Assembly (NCBI GenBank): GCA_007123335.1
Contig: SKLG01000157.1
Span: 1-7,587, forward strand
Source: Anaerolineae bacterium
GTDB taxonomy: Bacteria > Chloroflexota > Anaerolineae > UBA1429
DNA length: 7,587 nucleotides
Reading direction: 5' to 3'
Notes under the pieces: generated by a model
Databases searched by the model: none
Told to the model about the DNA's origin: nothing
What the model saw: the letters and a program-made list of their open reading frames with translations, nothing else
Shown: positions 1 to 6,221 of the stretch, one piece after another
Numbering within the stretch: the first letter of the stretch is position 1
Layout: the number at the start of each line of letters is the position of its first letter
Program-made: the position numbers and the translations under genes

Positions 1-871
1 CGATCGGTCCGGCGAGCACCTGCGCCGCGCGTTCGCGACCGCCATCTACCTCGGTCAGCGGGGGGATAATCTCGCGAAAGCTCACCCTGACGTCGATCGG
101 CTCTGTGGGGACGTGTACCAGCGTTGCCACGCCAAACCTGGCGTTGCCCTCTCCAGGTAGCTCGGCGCGTAGCGCAGGTTCGGACCACGTCGAGCCGATC
201 TCTTGCGGCTGGGTCAGGTCCAGGACGCCTTGTAAGCGAGGTGTCTGGTTCCATGCCGAATGCCCCAGCGTCTGACGCACCTCCTCCTCGATGGCGGCGC
301 GTGTCGCCTCGACATCCATCTCGCGGCCAACCTGGGAGGTCCCGGTGGTGGCTTGCAACCCGGCGACCCAGAGCTGCGCCCGGCGCGCCGGATGGCCCGC
401 TTCGCGAGCTATGGAGCGCAAGGGCGTCAGCGCCAGGCCTGGTTCGATACAGAACTCGGGCACCACCCGATAGCCCCACCATAAGAGTCTCAGGCGGGTG
501 AGCATATCAAAGCGGAAAACGCTCTCGCGCCCCAATAGGAACGCCTCGCGTACCGCTTCCTCGACATCAAAATTGGCGCCCAGGTCGCGGGTGCCGATGA
601 CCCACTCTCCCTCGGCGCTGTGCAGCCGCACATAAGGATAGGCGGCGCCTTCCAGGACGGTCTGCACGCGCTCTATCGCCTCAGTAGGGAACAGGCCTCC
701 CACGGGGATGCCCTGAATGGTCACACCGGCAAAGATGCGATTGGCATGGTGCGCATTATAGGCTAAAAAGGCCGTCACCACGCCAGTGACCAGCAGCGCC
801 AGTAACAGGGCCAATGACACCAGCCCGCGCAGGATGGCCATAGCCAGGCGATACCCACGACTCGGCCTCAT
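1..871 (-). CDS. YoaR/VanW-type membrane-anchored protein with peptidoglycan-binding-like domain, 3'-truncated by window edge
   Basis: This reading frame is open from the ATG at 871 to the left edge, giving 290 residues with no stop. The N-terminus is short and basic (MRPSRGYR), followed by one hydrophobic segment at about residues 15-38, so the protein is probably a type II membrane protein or carries an uncleaved signal anchor. Next comes the hallmark of the YoaR/PG_binding_4 (PF12229) group: FAGVTIQGIPVGGLFPTEA at 48-66, then WVIGTRDLGANFDVEEAV at 90-107 and a GR dipeptide at 114-115. A second copy seems to begin near residue 257 (VDVRVSFREIIPPLTEV). In this family such domains precede a VanW or YkuD-type domain, which would lie outside the window. 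A wall-associated role is inferred from the family. The start is well supported: AAAAGGA at 885-879 lies 7 nt upstream, and an in-frame TAA occurs only a few codons upstream. The gene is divergent from the glycosylation operon and has its own promoter. Confidence 0.8.
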   Translation of the reverse strand, partial: MRPSRGYRLAMAILRGLVSLALLLALLVTGVVTAFLAYNAHHANRIFAGVTIQGIPVGGLFPTEAIERVQTVLEGAAYPYVRLHSAEGEWVIGTRDLGANFDVEEAVREAFLLGRESVFRFDMLTRLRLLWWGYRVVPEFCIEPGLALTPLRSIAREAGHPARRAQLWVAGLQATTGTSQVGREMDVEATRAAIEEEVRQTLGHSAWNQTPRLQGVLDLTQPQEIGSTWSEPALRAELPGEGNARFGVATLVHVPTEPIDVRVSFREIIPPLTEVDGGRERAAQVLAGPI

Positions 872-893
872 GATGACATCCTTTTATCGATAC

Positions 894-906
894 TCTCGTG
901 ACGAGA
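894..906. promoter_or_regulatory. Perfect 6+1+6 palindrome in the leader of the YoaR/VanW-type gene
   Basis: TCTCGT-G-ACGAGA is a perfect dyad with a 1-nt centre. It lies in the predicted transcribed leader, about 9 nt upstream of the Shine-Dalgarno sequence. It could be a regulator's operator, but a single 13-nt palindrome can arise by chance. The centre is too short for a good RNA hairpin. Confidence 0.25.
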
Positions 907-976
907 AAGGAGCGAGCATGCGTTCATTGTTAGGCGATCTTGGCTTCTCAGCGATCGGTGCGATGGTTCTTACCAG

Positions 977-1004
977 AGTATAGGCCGGGAGCCTGCTCTG
1001 TCAA
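977..1004 (-). promoter_or_regulatory. Sigma70-type promoter for the YoaR/VanW-type gene
   Basis: On the minus strand TTGACA (1004-999) is followed after 16 bp by TATACT (982-977). The first is a perfect -35 and the second a 5/6 match to TATAAT. The predicted start of transcription is near 970, which leaves a leader of about 100 nt before the ATG at 871. The assignment is by motif and geometry only. Confidence 0.65.
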
Positions 1005-1040
1005 TGCAGACCATGGCCGTATCGCGCACCCCGCCAACCT

Positions 1041-1069
1041 TTGACCCGCTATGGTCCGAATGGTATAAT
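1041..1069 (+). promoter_or_regulatory. Sigma70-type promoter for the glycosylation operon
   Basis: TTGACC (1041-1046) and TATAAT (1064-1069) are separated by exactly 17 bp: a 5/6 match at -35, a perfect -10 and ideal spacing. Transcription would start near 1076, about 32 nt upstream of the TTG at 1108. This promoter and the minus-strand one have their -35 boxes 36 bp apart, back to back. Confidence 0.75.
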
Positions 1070-1107
1070 GCGCCCGATTGTATCTTGATCGAAACGAGTC
1101 ACAGCCG

Positions 1108-2088
1108 TTGAAGGATCGACTGGTTAATCTGCTCAAACTTGGCATCAGCGCTGGGCTGTTATTTGTGCTTTTTCGCACCATGGATGTTCGTGATTCCTGG
1201 GATGCGCTGCGTGGCATGAATATAGGCCTTTTCTTGGTAGCTCTGTCACTCTTGTGGCTAACTAAACTTATTCGCGCTTATCGTTGGCGTGTTCTCTTGG
1301 ACGCAGTTGATGTCCGCGTGCCTATATGGCGATTGACGTATCTCTATGTTGTCGGCACCTTCTTTAACACCTTTCTCCCCTCGGGTTTTGGCGGAGACGC
1401 CGTCAGGATTTATGAGTTGAACCGCTACAGCCATCGCGGCCCGGCATCGGTGAGCACTGTGTTGCTTGAGCGGTTGGTTGGCCTGGCGATGATCTTTGCT
1501 CTAGGGCTGGCTGCCTTGCCTTTGATATACGCCGACCTCCCGCAACCAGAGGCGCTTGTTCTGACCGTCGTCTGCGGAGTGGGGTTGATCGGTTCGTGGC
1601 TGCTCTTTCAGCATCGCATCATCGAGCCCCTGTTGGGCTTTTTGCCGCCAAGGATGAGGGCCAAGATGGAGGCGCTCTATGAGGTGGTGCATGCGGCGAC
1701 GCGGACCGGGGCGCTGTGGCAATCGTTGGGCATCTCCTTGCTATTTAGCTTTGTTCTCTTTATAATCAATTATATTCTGGCGCTAGCCGTGGGTATTCAT
1801 GTGCCTATAGTCTACATTATGGTTTTTATGCCGATCTTGTCGCTGTCCATGACCTTACCCTCGGTGGGCGCGCTGGGCACTCGCGAAGGCGCGTATGTCC
1901 TCGTGTTCGCCATCGCCGGCGTCGCTGCGCCCATGGCGTTGGCTATGTCCATCGCTTTTTACGCCCTCAATGTGGCCATAGGTATCGTCGGTGGACTGCT
2001 CTATGCCGCCGATGCATTGCTCGGTCTGCGCACAACAGCGCCGATTGCGGATGAGGCTCTGAATCCCCGTCACCACGAGGATAACTAG
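1108..2088 (+). CDS. LPG_synthase_TM / UPF0104 (flippase-like) integral membrane protein
   Basis: This is a polytopic membrane protein of about 326 residues with roughly 7-8 hydrophobic segments. It shows the signature motifs of PF03706/TIGR00374: FNTFLPSGFGGDAVRIYEL at 86-104, LLERLVGLAM at 119-128 and LPSVGALGTREGAY at 250-263. Family members occur as the membrane half of MprF and as stand-alone proteins next to glycosyltransferases. This one lacks the cytosolic aminoacyl-transferase domain of MprF, so it should not make lysyl-phosphatidylglycerol. A role in moving or presenting a lipid-linked sugar is inferred from its neighbours. I chose the TTG at 1108 because the promoter's predicted start site is near 1076 and the resulting MKDRLVNLLKLG N-terminus resembles relatives. 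A TTG at 1078 adds 10 residues but would be almost leaderless. Neither has a clear Shine-Dalgarno sequence. By eye its codons are more A/T-rich than those of the GT39 gene. Confidence 0.85.
   Translation: MKDRLVNLLKLGISAGLLFVLFRTMDVRDSWDALRGMNIGLFLVALSLLWLTKLIRAYRWRVLLDAVDVRVPIWRLTYLYVVGTFFNTFLPSGFGGDAVRIYELNRYSHRGPASVSTVLLERLVGLAMIFALGLAALPLIYADLPQPEALVLTVVCGVGLIGSWLLFQHRIIEPLLGFLPPRMRAKMEALYEVVHAATRTGALWQSLGISLLFSFVLFIINYILALAVGIHVPIVYIMVFMPILSLSMTLPSVGALGTREGAYVLVFAIAGVAAPMALAMSIAFYALNVAIGIVGGLLYAADALLGLRTTAPIADEALNPRHHEDN
1738..1766 (+). promoter_or_regulatory. Possible internal promoter inside the UPF0104 gene
   Basis: TTGCTA (1738-1743), a 17-bp spacer and a perfect TATAAT (1761-1766) lie in the sense direction, about 400 bp before the GT2 gene. 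The stretch encodes a transmembrane helix rich in Phe, Ile, Asn and Tyr, which would produce A/T-rich sequence anyway, so it may be coincidental. Confidence 0.25.
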
Positions 2089-2101
2089 CCGGTCTCGGCA
2101 T

Positions 2102-2138
2102 ACAAATCGCCCCCTGGCTGACGCAGTGGGCGATTTGT
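2102..2138. terminator. 11-bp inverted repeat between the UPF0104 and GT2 genes
   Basis: ACAAATCGCCC (2102-2112) pairs perfectly with GGGCGATTTGT (2128-2138) around a 15-nt loop, in which a further 3 bp can form. No T-run follows on the plus strand, so it is not a classical intrinsic terminator. It may be a weak terminator, a processing or mRNA-stabilising hairpin that sets the expression ratio between the two genes, or a protein-binding dyad. It ends 17 nt before the GT2 Shine-Dalgarno sequence. Confidence 0.45.
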
Positions 2139-2155
2139 CGAGATTGTGCTTGCCT

Positions 2156-2162
2156 GGGGAGG
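2156..2162 (+). promoter_or_regulatory. Ribosome binding site deciding the GT2 start
   Basis: GGGGAGG lies 4 nt upstream of the GTG at 2167. It favours that codon over the in-frame GTG at 2146, which lies upstream of this site and would place the site inside the coding region. Confidence 0.65.
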
Positions 2163-2166
2163 TAAT

Positions 2167-3210
2167 GTGGAACTATCTATCGTCGTCCCGGTCTATAACG
2201 AAGAAGAGAATATCCCCGCGCTCTATGACCAACTCACCGAGGTTCTCGATCCTCTAGGGTTGAAATATGAGATCCTTTGCGCTGATGATGGTAGTACGGA
2301 TCGCTCCTTTATGTTGCTAAAGGCGCTTACCGAAAAGGACCCACGGGTCAAGGTGATCCGCTTTCGACGCAACTTTGGGCAGACGGCCGCGTTCTCGGCG
2401 GGTTTTGATTATGCGCGGGGCGATGTCGTGATCACCATCGACGCCGATCTGCAGAATGATCCCACCGGCATTCCCTTGCTCCTAGCCAAGATCGATGAGG
2501 GTTATGACGTCGTCAGCGGCTGGCGTCGCGACCGCCAGGACCCCTTTTTGAGTCGCAAGCTACCCAGCAAGGTGGCCAACTGGCTTATATCGCGCGCCAC
2601 CGGCGTGGCCGTCCATGATCGCGGCTGCTCGCTGCGTGCCCACCGGCTCGAGATCGTCAAAGAGATGCGTCTATATGGCGAGCTGCATCGGTTTATCCCC
2701 GACATTGCTGCCTGGCTCGGCGCTTCCATGGCCGAGGTGCCGGTGCAGCACCGGCCTCGACAATTCGGCACGAGCAAGTACGGCATCGGCCGTACCTTTC
2801 GCGTCGTGTTGGATCTGATCACCGTGCATTTTTTGCAGAACTATTCGACGCGGCCTATCCATGTCTTTGGCAAGTATGGTCTGCTCCTCTCTGGGCTGGG
2901 GTTTGTGCTGGGGCTGTGGCTCACTATCGAAAAGGTCTTTTTGGGGCAATCTATTGGGCAACGCCCGGCGCTCACCCTCTCGGTGTTGTTCATGATGATG
3001 GGCATGCAGCTCGTCTCCATCGGGCTCTTGGGTGAGATGATTGTGCGCTCCTACTATGAGGGCCAGGACAAGTCGATCTATGCCGTGCGCGAGATTGTCG
3101 ATTTTGCTGAGGATACGCCATCTGATGGGACAACGGCAGCAACGGCGGTAGCATACCCTATGGCGCTCCGGCCAGCCTCGACAAACATGAACGGCATGCC
3201 TGATGCATAG
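2167..3210 (+). CDS. GT2 polyprenyl-phosphate sugar synthase (DPM1/ArnC/GtrB-like)
   Basis: The predicted protein has 347 residues and carries an N-terminal GT-A fold of family GT2. ELSIVVPVYNEEENIP starts the nucleotide-binding fold at residues 2-17. DDGS is at 40-43, the metal-binding DADLQ at 92-96, and HRPRQFGTSKYG at 195-206, the conserved HxxR...G.SKY region of polyisoprenyl-phosphate transferases. Two hydrophobic helices follow at about 234-255 and 268-293, and then a low-complexity Ala/Thr/Pro tail. Enzymes of this layout move a sugar from a nucleotide donor to undecaprenyl or dolichyl phosphate on the cytoplasmic face. The sugar cannot be told from the sequence. The GTG at 2167 is chosen for its Shine-Dalgarno sequence and because homologues begin just before the IVVPVYNEE strand. 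Placement just before a GT39 enzyme that would use such a donor supports the role. Confidence 0.9.
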   Translation: MELSIVVPVYNEEENIPALYDQLTEVLDPLGLKYEILCADDGSTDRSFMLLKALTEKDPRVKVIRFRRNFGQTAAFSAGFDYARGDVVITIDADLQNDPTGIPLLLAKIDEGYDVVSGWRRDRQDPFLSRKLPSKVANWLISRATGVAVHDRGCSLRAHRLEIVKEMRLYGELHRFIPDIAAWLGASMAEVPVQHRPRQFGTSKYGIGRTFRVVLDLITVHFLQNYSTRPIHVFGKYGLLLSGLGFVLGLWLTIEKVFLGQSIGQRPALTLSVLFMMMGMQLVSIGLLGEMIVRSYYEGQDKSIYAVREIVDFAEDTPSDGTTAATAVAYPMALRPASTNMNGMPDA

Positions 3211-3270
3211 GCGAGGCTTATCGAGCTATCAACGGTCAGAGCTGGCCGGTGATCACGCCGTGCGGGTTGC

Positions 3271-3275
3271 GGAGG
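3271..3275 (+). promoter_or_regulatory. Ribosome binding site supporting a TTG start for the GT39 gene
   Basis: GGAGG lies 7 nt upstream of the TTG at 3283, ideal spacing. No ATG in the same frame is as well placed. The first in-frame ATG (in the motif HNM, residue 32) falls after the first membrane helix. Confidence 0.65.
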
Positions 3276-3282
3276 TGGTCGT

Positions 3283-6186
3283 TTGAGAGAGGTCTGGAAC
3301 AAACACGCCTCTGTGCTTGGCACCATACTGGTAATTATACTTCTGGTCGCCAGTGCTTTTTACTATACTCACAACATGGCCAACTGGCGCGGCTTTGACG
3401 ATGAGGGCGGCTACCTCTATGCTGCCTGGCGCATCTCCCTGGGCGAGATGCCCTACCGCGACTTTTTGACGCCGCAGTTGCCCCTCTTTCTCTACCCTGG
3501 CGCCCTTGTCTTGGGCCTTACCGACCTCTCGTTGGCCGCCGTCCAGTGGTCGATGACGCTTTATACTCTGGGCGCGCTCTTGCTCACCTATCTCACCGCG
3601 CGCCGCATCTGGGGGCTTGTGCCTGCGTTGTTGGCCATGCCGTTGCTGCTCCTCTCGGGGGATATGTTTTGGGCGGCGCGCTTTTTCCGGCCCGAGGCGC
3701 CGATGCTCTTCTGGGCAGCGCTGGGGCTCTACTTGGTCGCCGTGGGCTACCCTCAGCGACGACGGGTCCCTTTGATGGGTGCCGGCGTCGCACTGGGCCT
3801 CTCGATGATGTCCAAGCTGTTCGGCGCCTTGCCCATGGCCGGGGTGGGACTGTTCTTGCTCGTTCGCGGCCTGCGCACCCGCCAGTGGCGCGACATGGTC
3901 TCCACCGGTCTCACCATCGGCCTGCCCTTTCTTCTCGTCGTCGGCGCATTCACCTTCTTCTTTCAGATGGCTACAGGGGAGTTTATTGCCTCTGTGCTGG
4001 GCCATCACCTGCGTCAGGGGAGGGGAACCCCCTGGCGTGGAGTAGTATCTGAAGCGTTTGGGCTATATCGGGCCTATATCATCGAGCAGCCTGTATACGT
4101 GATGCTGGCCGGGCTCGGCGTCGCCTGGCTGCTCTGGCCACGGGGCGTTCTCGATGACACAGAGGCGATAGCCCAGCTCTATCTGTGGCAACTGCCCACC
4201 ATGGTCGTCTTTTTCTTGATGACGCGCTCTTTGCAGGGCCGGCACCTCACCTACCTGAGCCCGAGCATGGGGGCGCTGGGTGGGCTAGGGTTATACGGCC
4301 TCTGGCAGCTTGATGCCCGCAGACTGTCCGGTGTCCCGAGACGCGTTCATCATCAACTATCCCTCAAGCACTCGGCGCTTTCCACACGACACATCACCGG
4401 CGTACTGGCCCTCGTCGTCTTGATCGTCGCGGCCACAAGACCCCATGTGCGAGCGAACGCCTTGGTGATGGAATGGGGGAACTGCGGTGTTGACCAGTGG
4501 GTGAACTATATCCAGGCGCATGTCGCGCCGGACGAGTATCTGCTGTCGGACTATCCGGCGCTCAACTTTTTCTCACGCCGCGCCGCGCCGCCCATCGCCG
4601 CGGGGATCTCGGAGGGCGCGGCGGGGAGTGGTCAAATCCGCGGCGAGCAGCTCATTCAAGAGATCGAGACCTATGATATATCGATGGTTCTGATTAACGT
4701 GGCCCATGGCGCGCATCAGTTTGTGAATCTGCAGGATTATCCGCTCTTCAAGAGCTATGTGCAGAGCCACTTTATCCTGGCTGAGCGGCGAAAATTCGAC
4801 TATCGCTTGATCGAGATCTATGCTCGCGAGGACTTTTGGCCCGGCGAGCCCATGGCGGCCAATCTGAGCCAACAGCTTGAGCTCACCGGCCTGCGCTGGC
4901 TCCATCAGGAGGCAGCGCCTGGCGAGGATCTTCAGCTCGATCTGCGCTGGCGCAGTCTGGCACCCATGCCCAGCGACTATTGGGTCTCGCTGCGGCTCAA
5001 GGATGCTGCCGGCCACGAGTGGGCGTTGGGCGGCAAGTCTCTGATTAACATCGACAAAGAGGTATGGATGGATGAAAGAGGCTTGCTGCATGCGGTCCCC
5101 ATTCTCACCAGCCACTGGCCTGTGGGCGAGACCACTATCGGCACCTATGAGCTGCCTGTGCGTCCCGGCACGCCGCCGGGTACTTATGAGGTCTACCTCC
5201 GCGTGCATCCTGAAGGTCAGTGGCACGGACTCGTCTACCTCGATGAAGACGGGCAGCCTATTGACTATGACGTTCCTCTGGGTGTAGCCACCGTACTGAC
5301 CCCGGTCGAGGCTCCCTGTGTCGGTGCTGTCGCTCTGAGCCATGGCTTGGGGCCCGAACGGACATCGACGCCCCTGACCGACGAGATGACCTTGTTGGGC
5401 CATCTTCTCTCGGCGGGTGATGCCCGTCCCGGCGATCGGCTGGCCGTCACGCTTTGCTGGCAAGCTGAGCAGTCCCCCACGCAAGACTATGGCGCACGTC
5501 TGCGTCTGGAGGACGCGGACGAACCCCTGGCCACGGCGACTTTTATGCTCGGAGGCGCCGATTACCCGACAAGCCGTTGGCATCCCGACGACGCTCTCTG
5601 CAGCCAGGTCTCTTTGGTGGTTGATCGCCTTGCCTCTGGCGGTGAGGCGGCGCTAGAGTTGGACCTGAGCGGTGAGGATGGACAGGTCCTGGCGACAGTA
5701 CCTCTGACCCGCCTGCCTATCCACAGTCGAGAGCGCGTTTACGACGCTCCTACACCTGATTATCCCGTCACCGCTCACTTTGGTGATCCGCCCGCCATCA
5801 CGCTTCTTGGATTTGATCTCCCCCATGGTCACGGCGAACGCCAGGCCGAGGAAGACATGGTCAAGGTGCCTCTGACCGTCTACTGGCGCGCTGACGAGCC
5901 CATGGACGTTTCCTACACGCTCTTTTTGCATGTGTTGGATCGAGAAGGCCACATCCACGGTCAGGTGGATACCCTCCCTTGCGACGGAGGCTGCCCGACG
6001 ACAAGCTGGTTGCCGGGAGAGGTTATCTCGCATACTGTCGAGATCTTGGTTGCCGTTGACGCCCTACCCGATTCCGCTGCTGCCGCCCTGGGCTGGTACC
6101 ATGCAGAGAGCGGTGTGCGCCTGTCTGCCATGGACGCAGAGGGGCAGCCGCTTCCTGATGATCGCCTGCTATTACGACGACCGTAG
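3283..6186 (+). CDS. GT39/ArnT-like membrane glycosyltransferase with three-module extracytoplasmic C-terminal region
   Basis: This 967-residue protein has two halves. Residues 1-386 hold roughly 10-12 hydrophobic helices. An early acidic loop reads GFDDEGGYLYAAWRI (D39, D40, E41) and is followed by GEMPYRDF, the pattern of PMT/ArnT-type (PF13231/GT-C) enzymes, in which the acidic pair sits in the first external loop. Such enzymes take sugar from a polyprenyl-phosphate donor and act on the outer face. The last helix is near 370-386. Residues about 390-515 form a mixed soluble segment (DEYLLSDYPALNFFSRRAAPP) that often follows the helices in this family. After that come three related beta-rich modules, at about 534-670, 703-825 and 839-967. 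They share a hydrophobic-Gly opening (LTGLRW, LLGHLL, LLGFDL), a central W(R/Q) core such as LRWRSLAP or VYWRADEP, and a ..T(S)xW.P/G turn. The last module holds C900 and C904, a possible close disulfide. The tail may bind substrate or glycan, which is inference. The acceptor is unknown. Confidence 0.88.
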   Translation: MREVWNKHASVLGTILVIILLVASAFYYTHNMANWRGFDDEGGYLYAAWRISLGEMPYRDFLTPQLPLFLYPGALVLGLTDLSLAAVQWSMTLYTLGALLLTYLTARRIWGLVPALLAMPLLLLSGDMFWAARFFRPEAPMLFWAALGLYLVAVGYPQRRRVPLMGAGVALGLSMMSKLFGALPMAGVGLFLLVRGLRTRQWRDMVSTGLTIGLPFLLVVGAFTFFFQMATGEFIASVLGHHLRQGRGTPWRGVVSEAFGLYRAYIIEQPVYVMLAGLGVAWLLWPRGVLDDTEAIAQLYLWQLPTMVVFFLMTRSLQGRHLTYLSPSMGALGGLGLYGLWQLDARRLSGVPRRVHHQLSLKHSALSTRHITGVLALVVLIVAATRPHVRANALVMEWGNCGVDQWVNYIQAHVAPDEYLLSDYPALNFFSRRAAPPIAAGISEGAAGSGQIRGEQLIQEIETYDISMVLINVAHGAHQFVNLQDYPLFKSYVQSHFILAERRKFDYRLIEIYAREDFWPGEPMAANLSQQLELTGLRWLHQEAAPGEDLQLDLRWRSLAPMPSDYWVSLRLKDAAGHEWALGGKSLINIDKEVWMDERGLLHAVPILTSHWPVGETTIGTYELPVRPGTPPGTYEVYLRVHPEGQWHGLVYLDEDGQPIDYDVPLGVATVLTPVEAPCVGAVALSHGLGPERTSTPLTDEMTLLGHLLSAGDARPGDRLAVTLCWQAEQSPTQDYGARLRLEDADEPLATATFMLGGADYPTSRWHPDDALCSQVSLVVDRLASGGEAALELDLSGEDGQVLATVPLTRLPIHSRERVYDAPTPDYPVTAHFGDPPAITLLGFDLPHGHGERQAEEDMVKVPLTVYWRADEPMDVSYTLFLHVLDREGHIHGQVDTLPCDGGCPTTSWLPGEVISHTVEILVAVDALPDSAAAALGWYHAESGVRLSAMDAEGQPLPDDRLLLRRP

Positions 6187-6206
6187 CGCCACACACTCTA
6201 GCAGAC

Positions 6207-6215
6207 AGGAGAGGA
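6207..6215 (+). promoter_or_regulatory. Ribosome binding site of the flavoprotein gene
   Basis: AGGAGAGGA lies just upstream of the ATG at 6222, with 6 nt after its last base. This is the purine-richest such site in the window and the only one in the operon that serves an ATG start. Confidence 0.6.
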
Positions 6216-6221
6216 TACATC

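Noticed and set aside
124..501. 125-codon plus-strand frame at the left end
   Set aside because: Its Pro/Arg/Ser-rich, low-complexity translation lies opposite the minus-strand YoaR/VanW-type frame, which has family motifs, a membrane anchor, a Shine-Dalgarno sequence and a promoter.
1108..2088. MprF (lysyl-phosphatidylglycerol synthase) identity for the first operon gene
   Set aside because: Only the membrane half is present; the aminoacyl-transferase domain is missing, and neighbours point to glycan work rather than lipid aminoacylation.
3228..3253. Imperfect inverted repeat ATCA-A-CGG / CCG-G-TGAT before the GT39 gene
   Set aside because: It is a 7-bp stem with an internal mismatch, a 10-nt loop and no T-run; too weak to call a terminator or operator.
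3253..4008. 251-codon open frame on the minus strand
   Set aside because: It is antisense to the membrane half of GT39; its Gln/Glu/Arg/His-rich composition is the mirror of hydrophobic codons. No domain or start signal is visible.
4573..5583. 336-codon open frame on the minus strand
   Set aside because: It lies wholly antisense to the GT39 gene, whose protein has clear family motifs and repeats. The minus frame shows no recognisable domain, and such long shadows are expected in GC-rich coding DNA.
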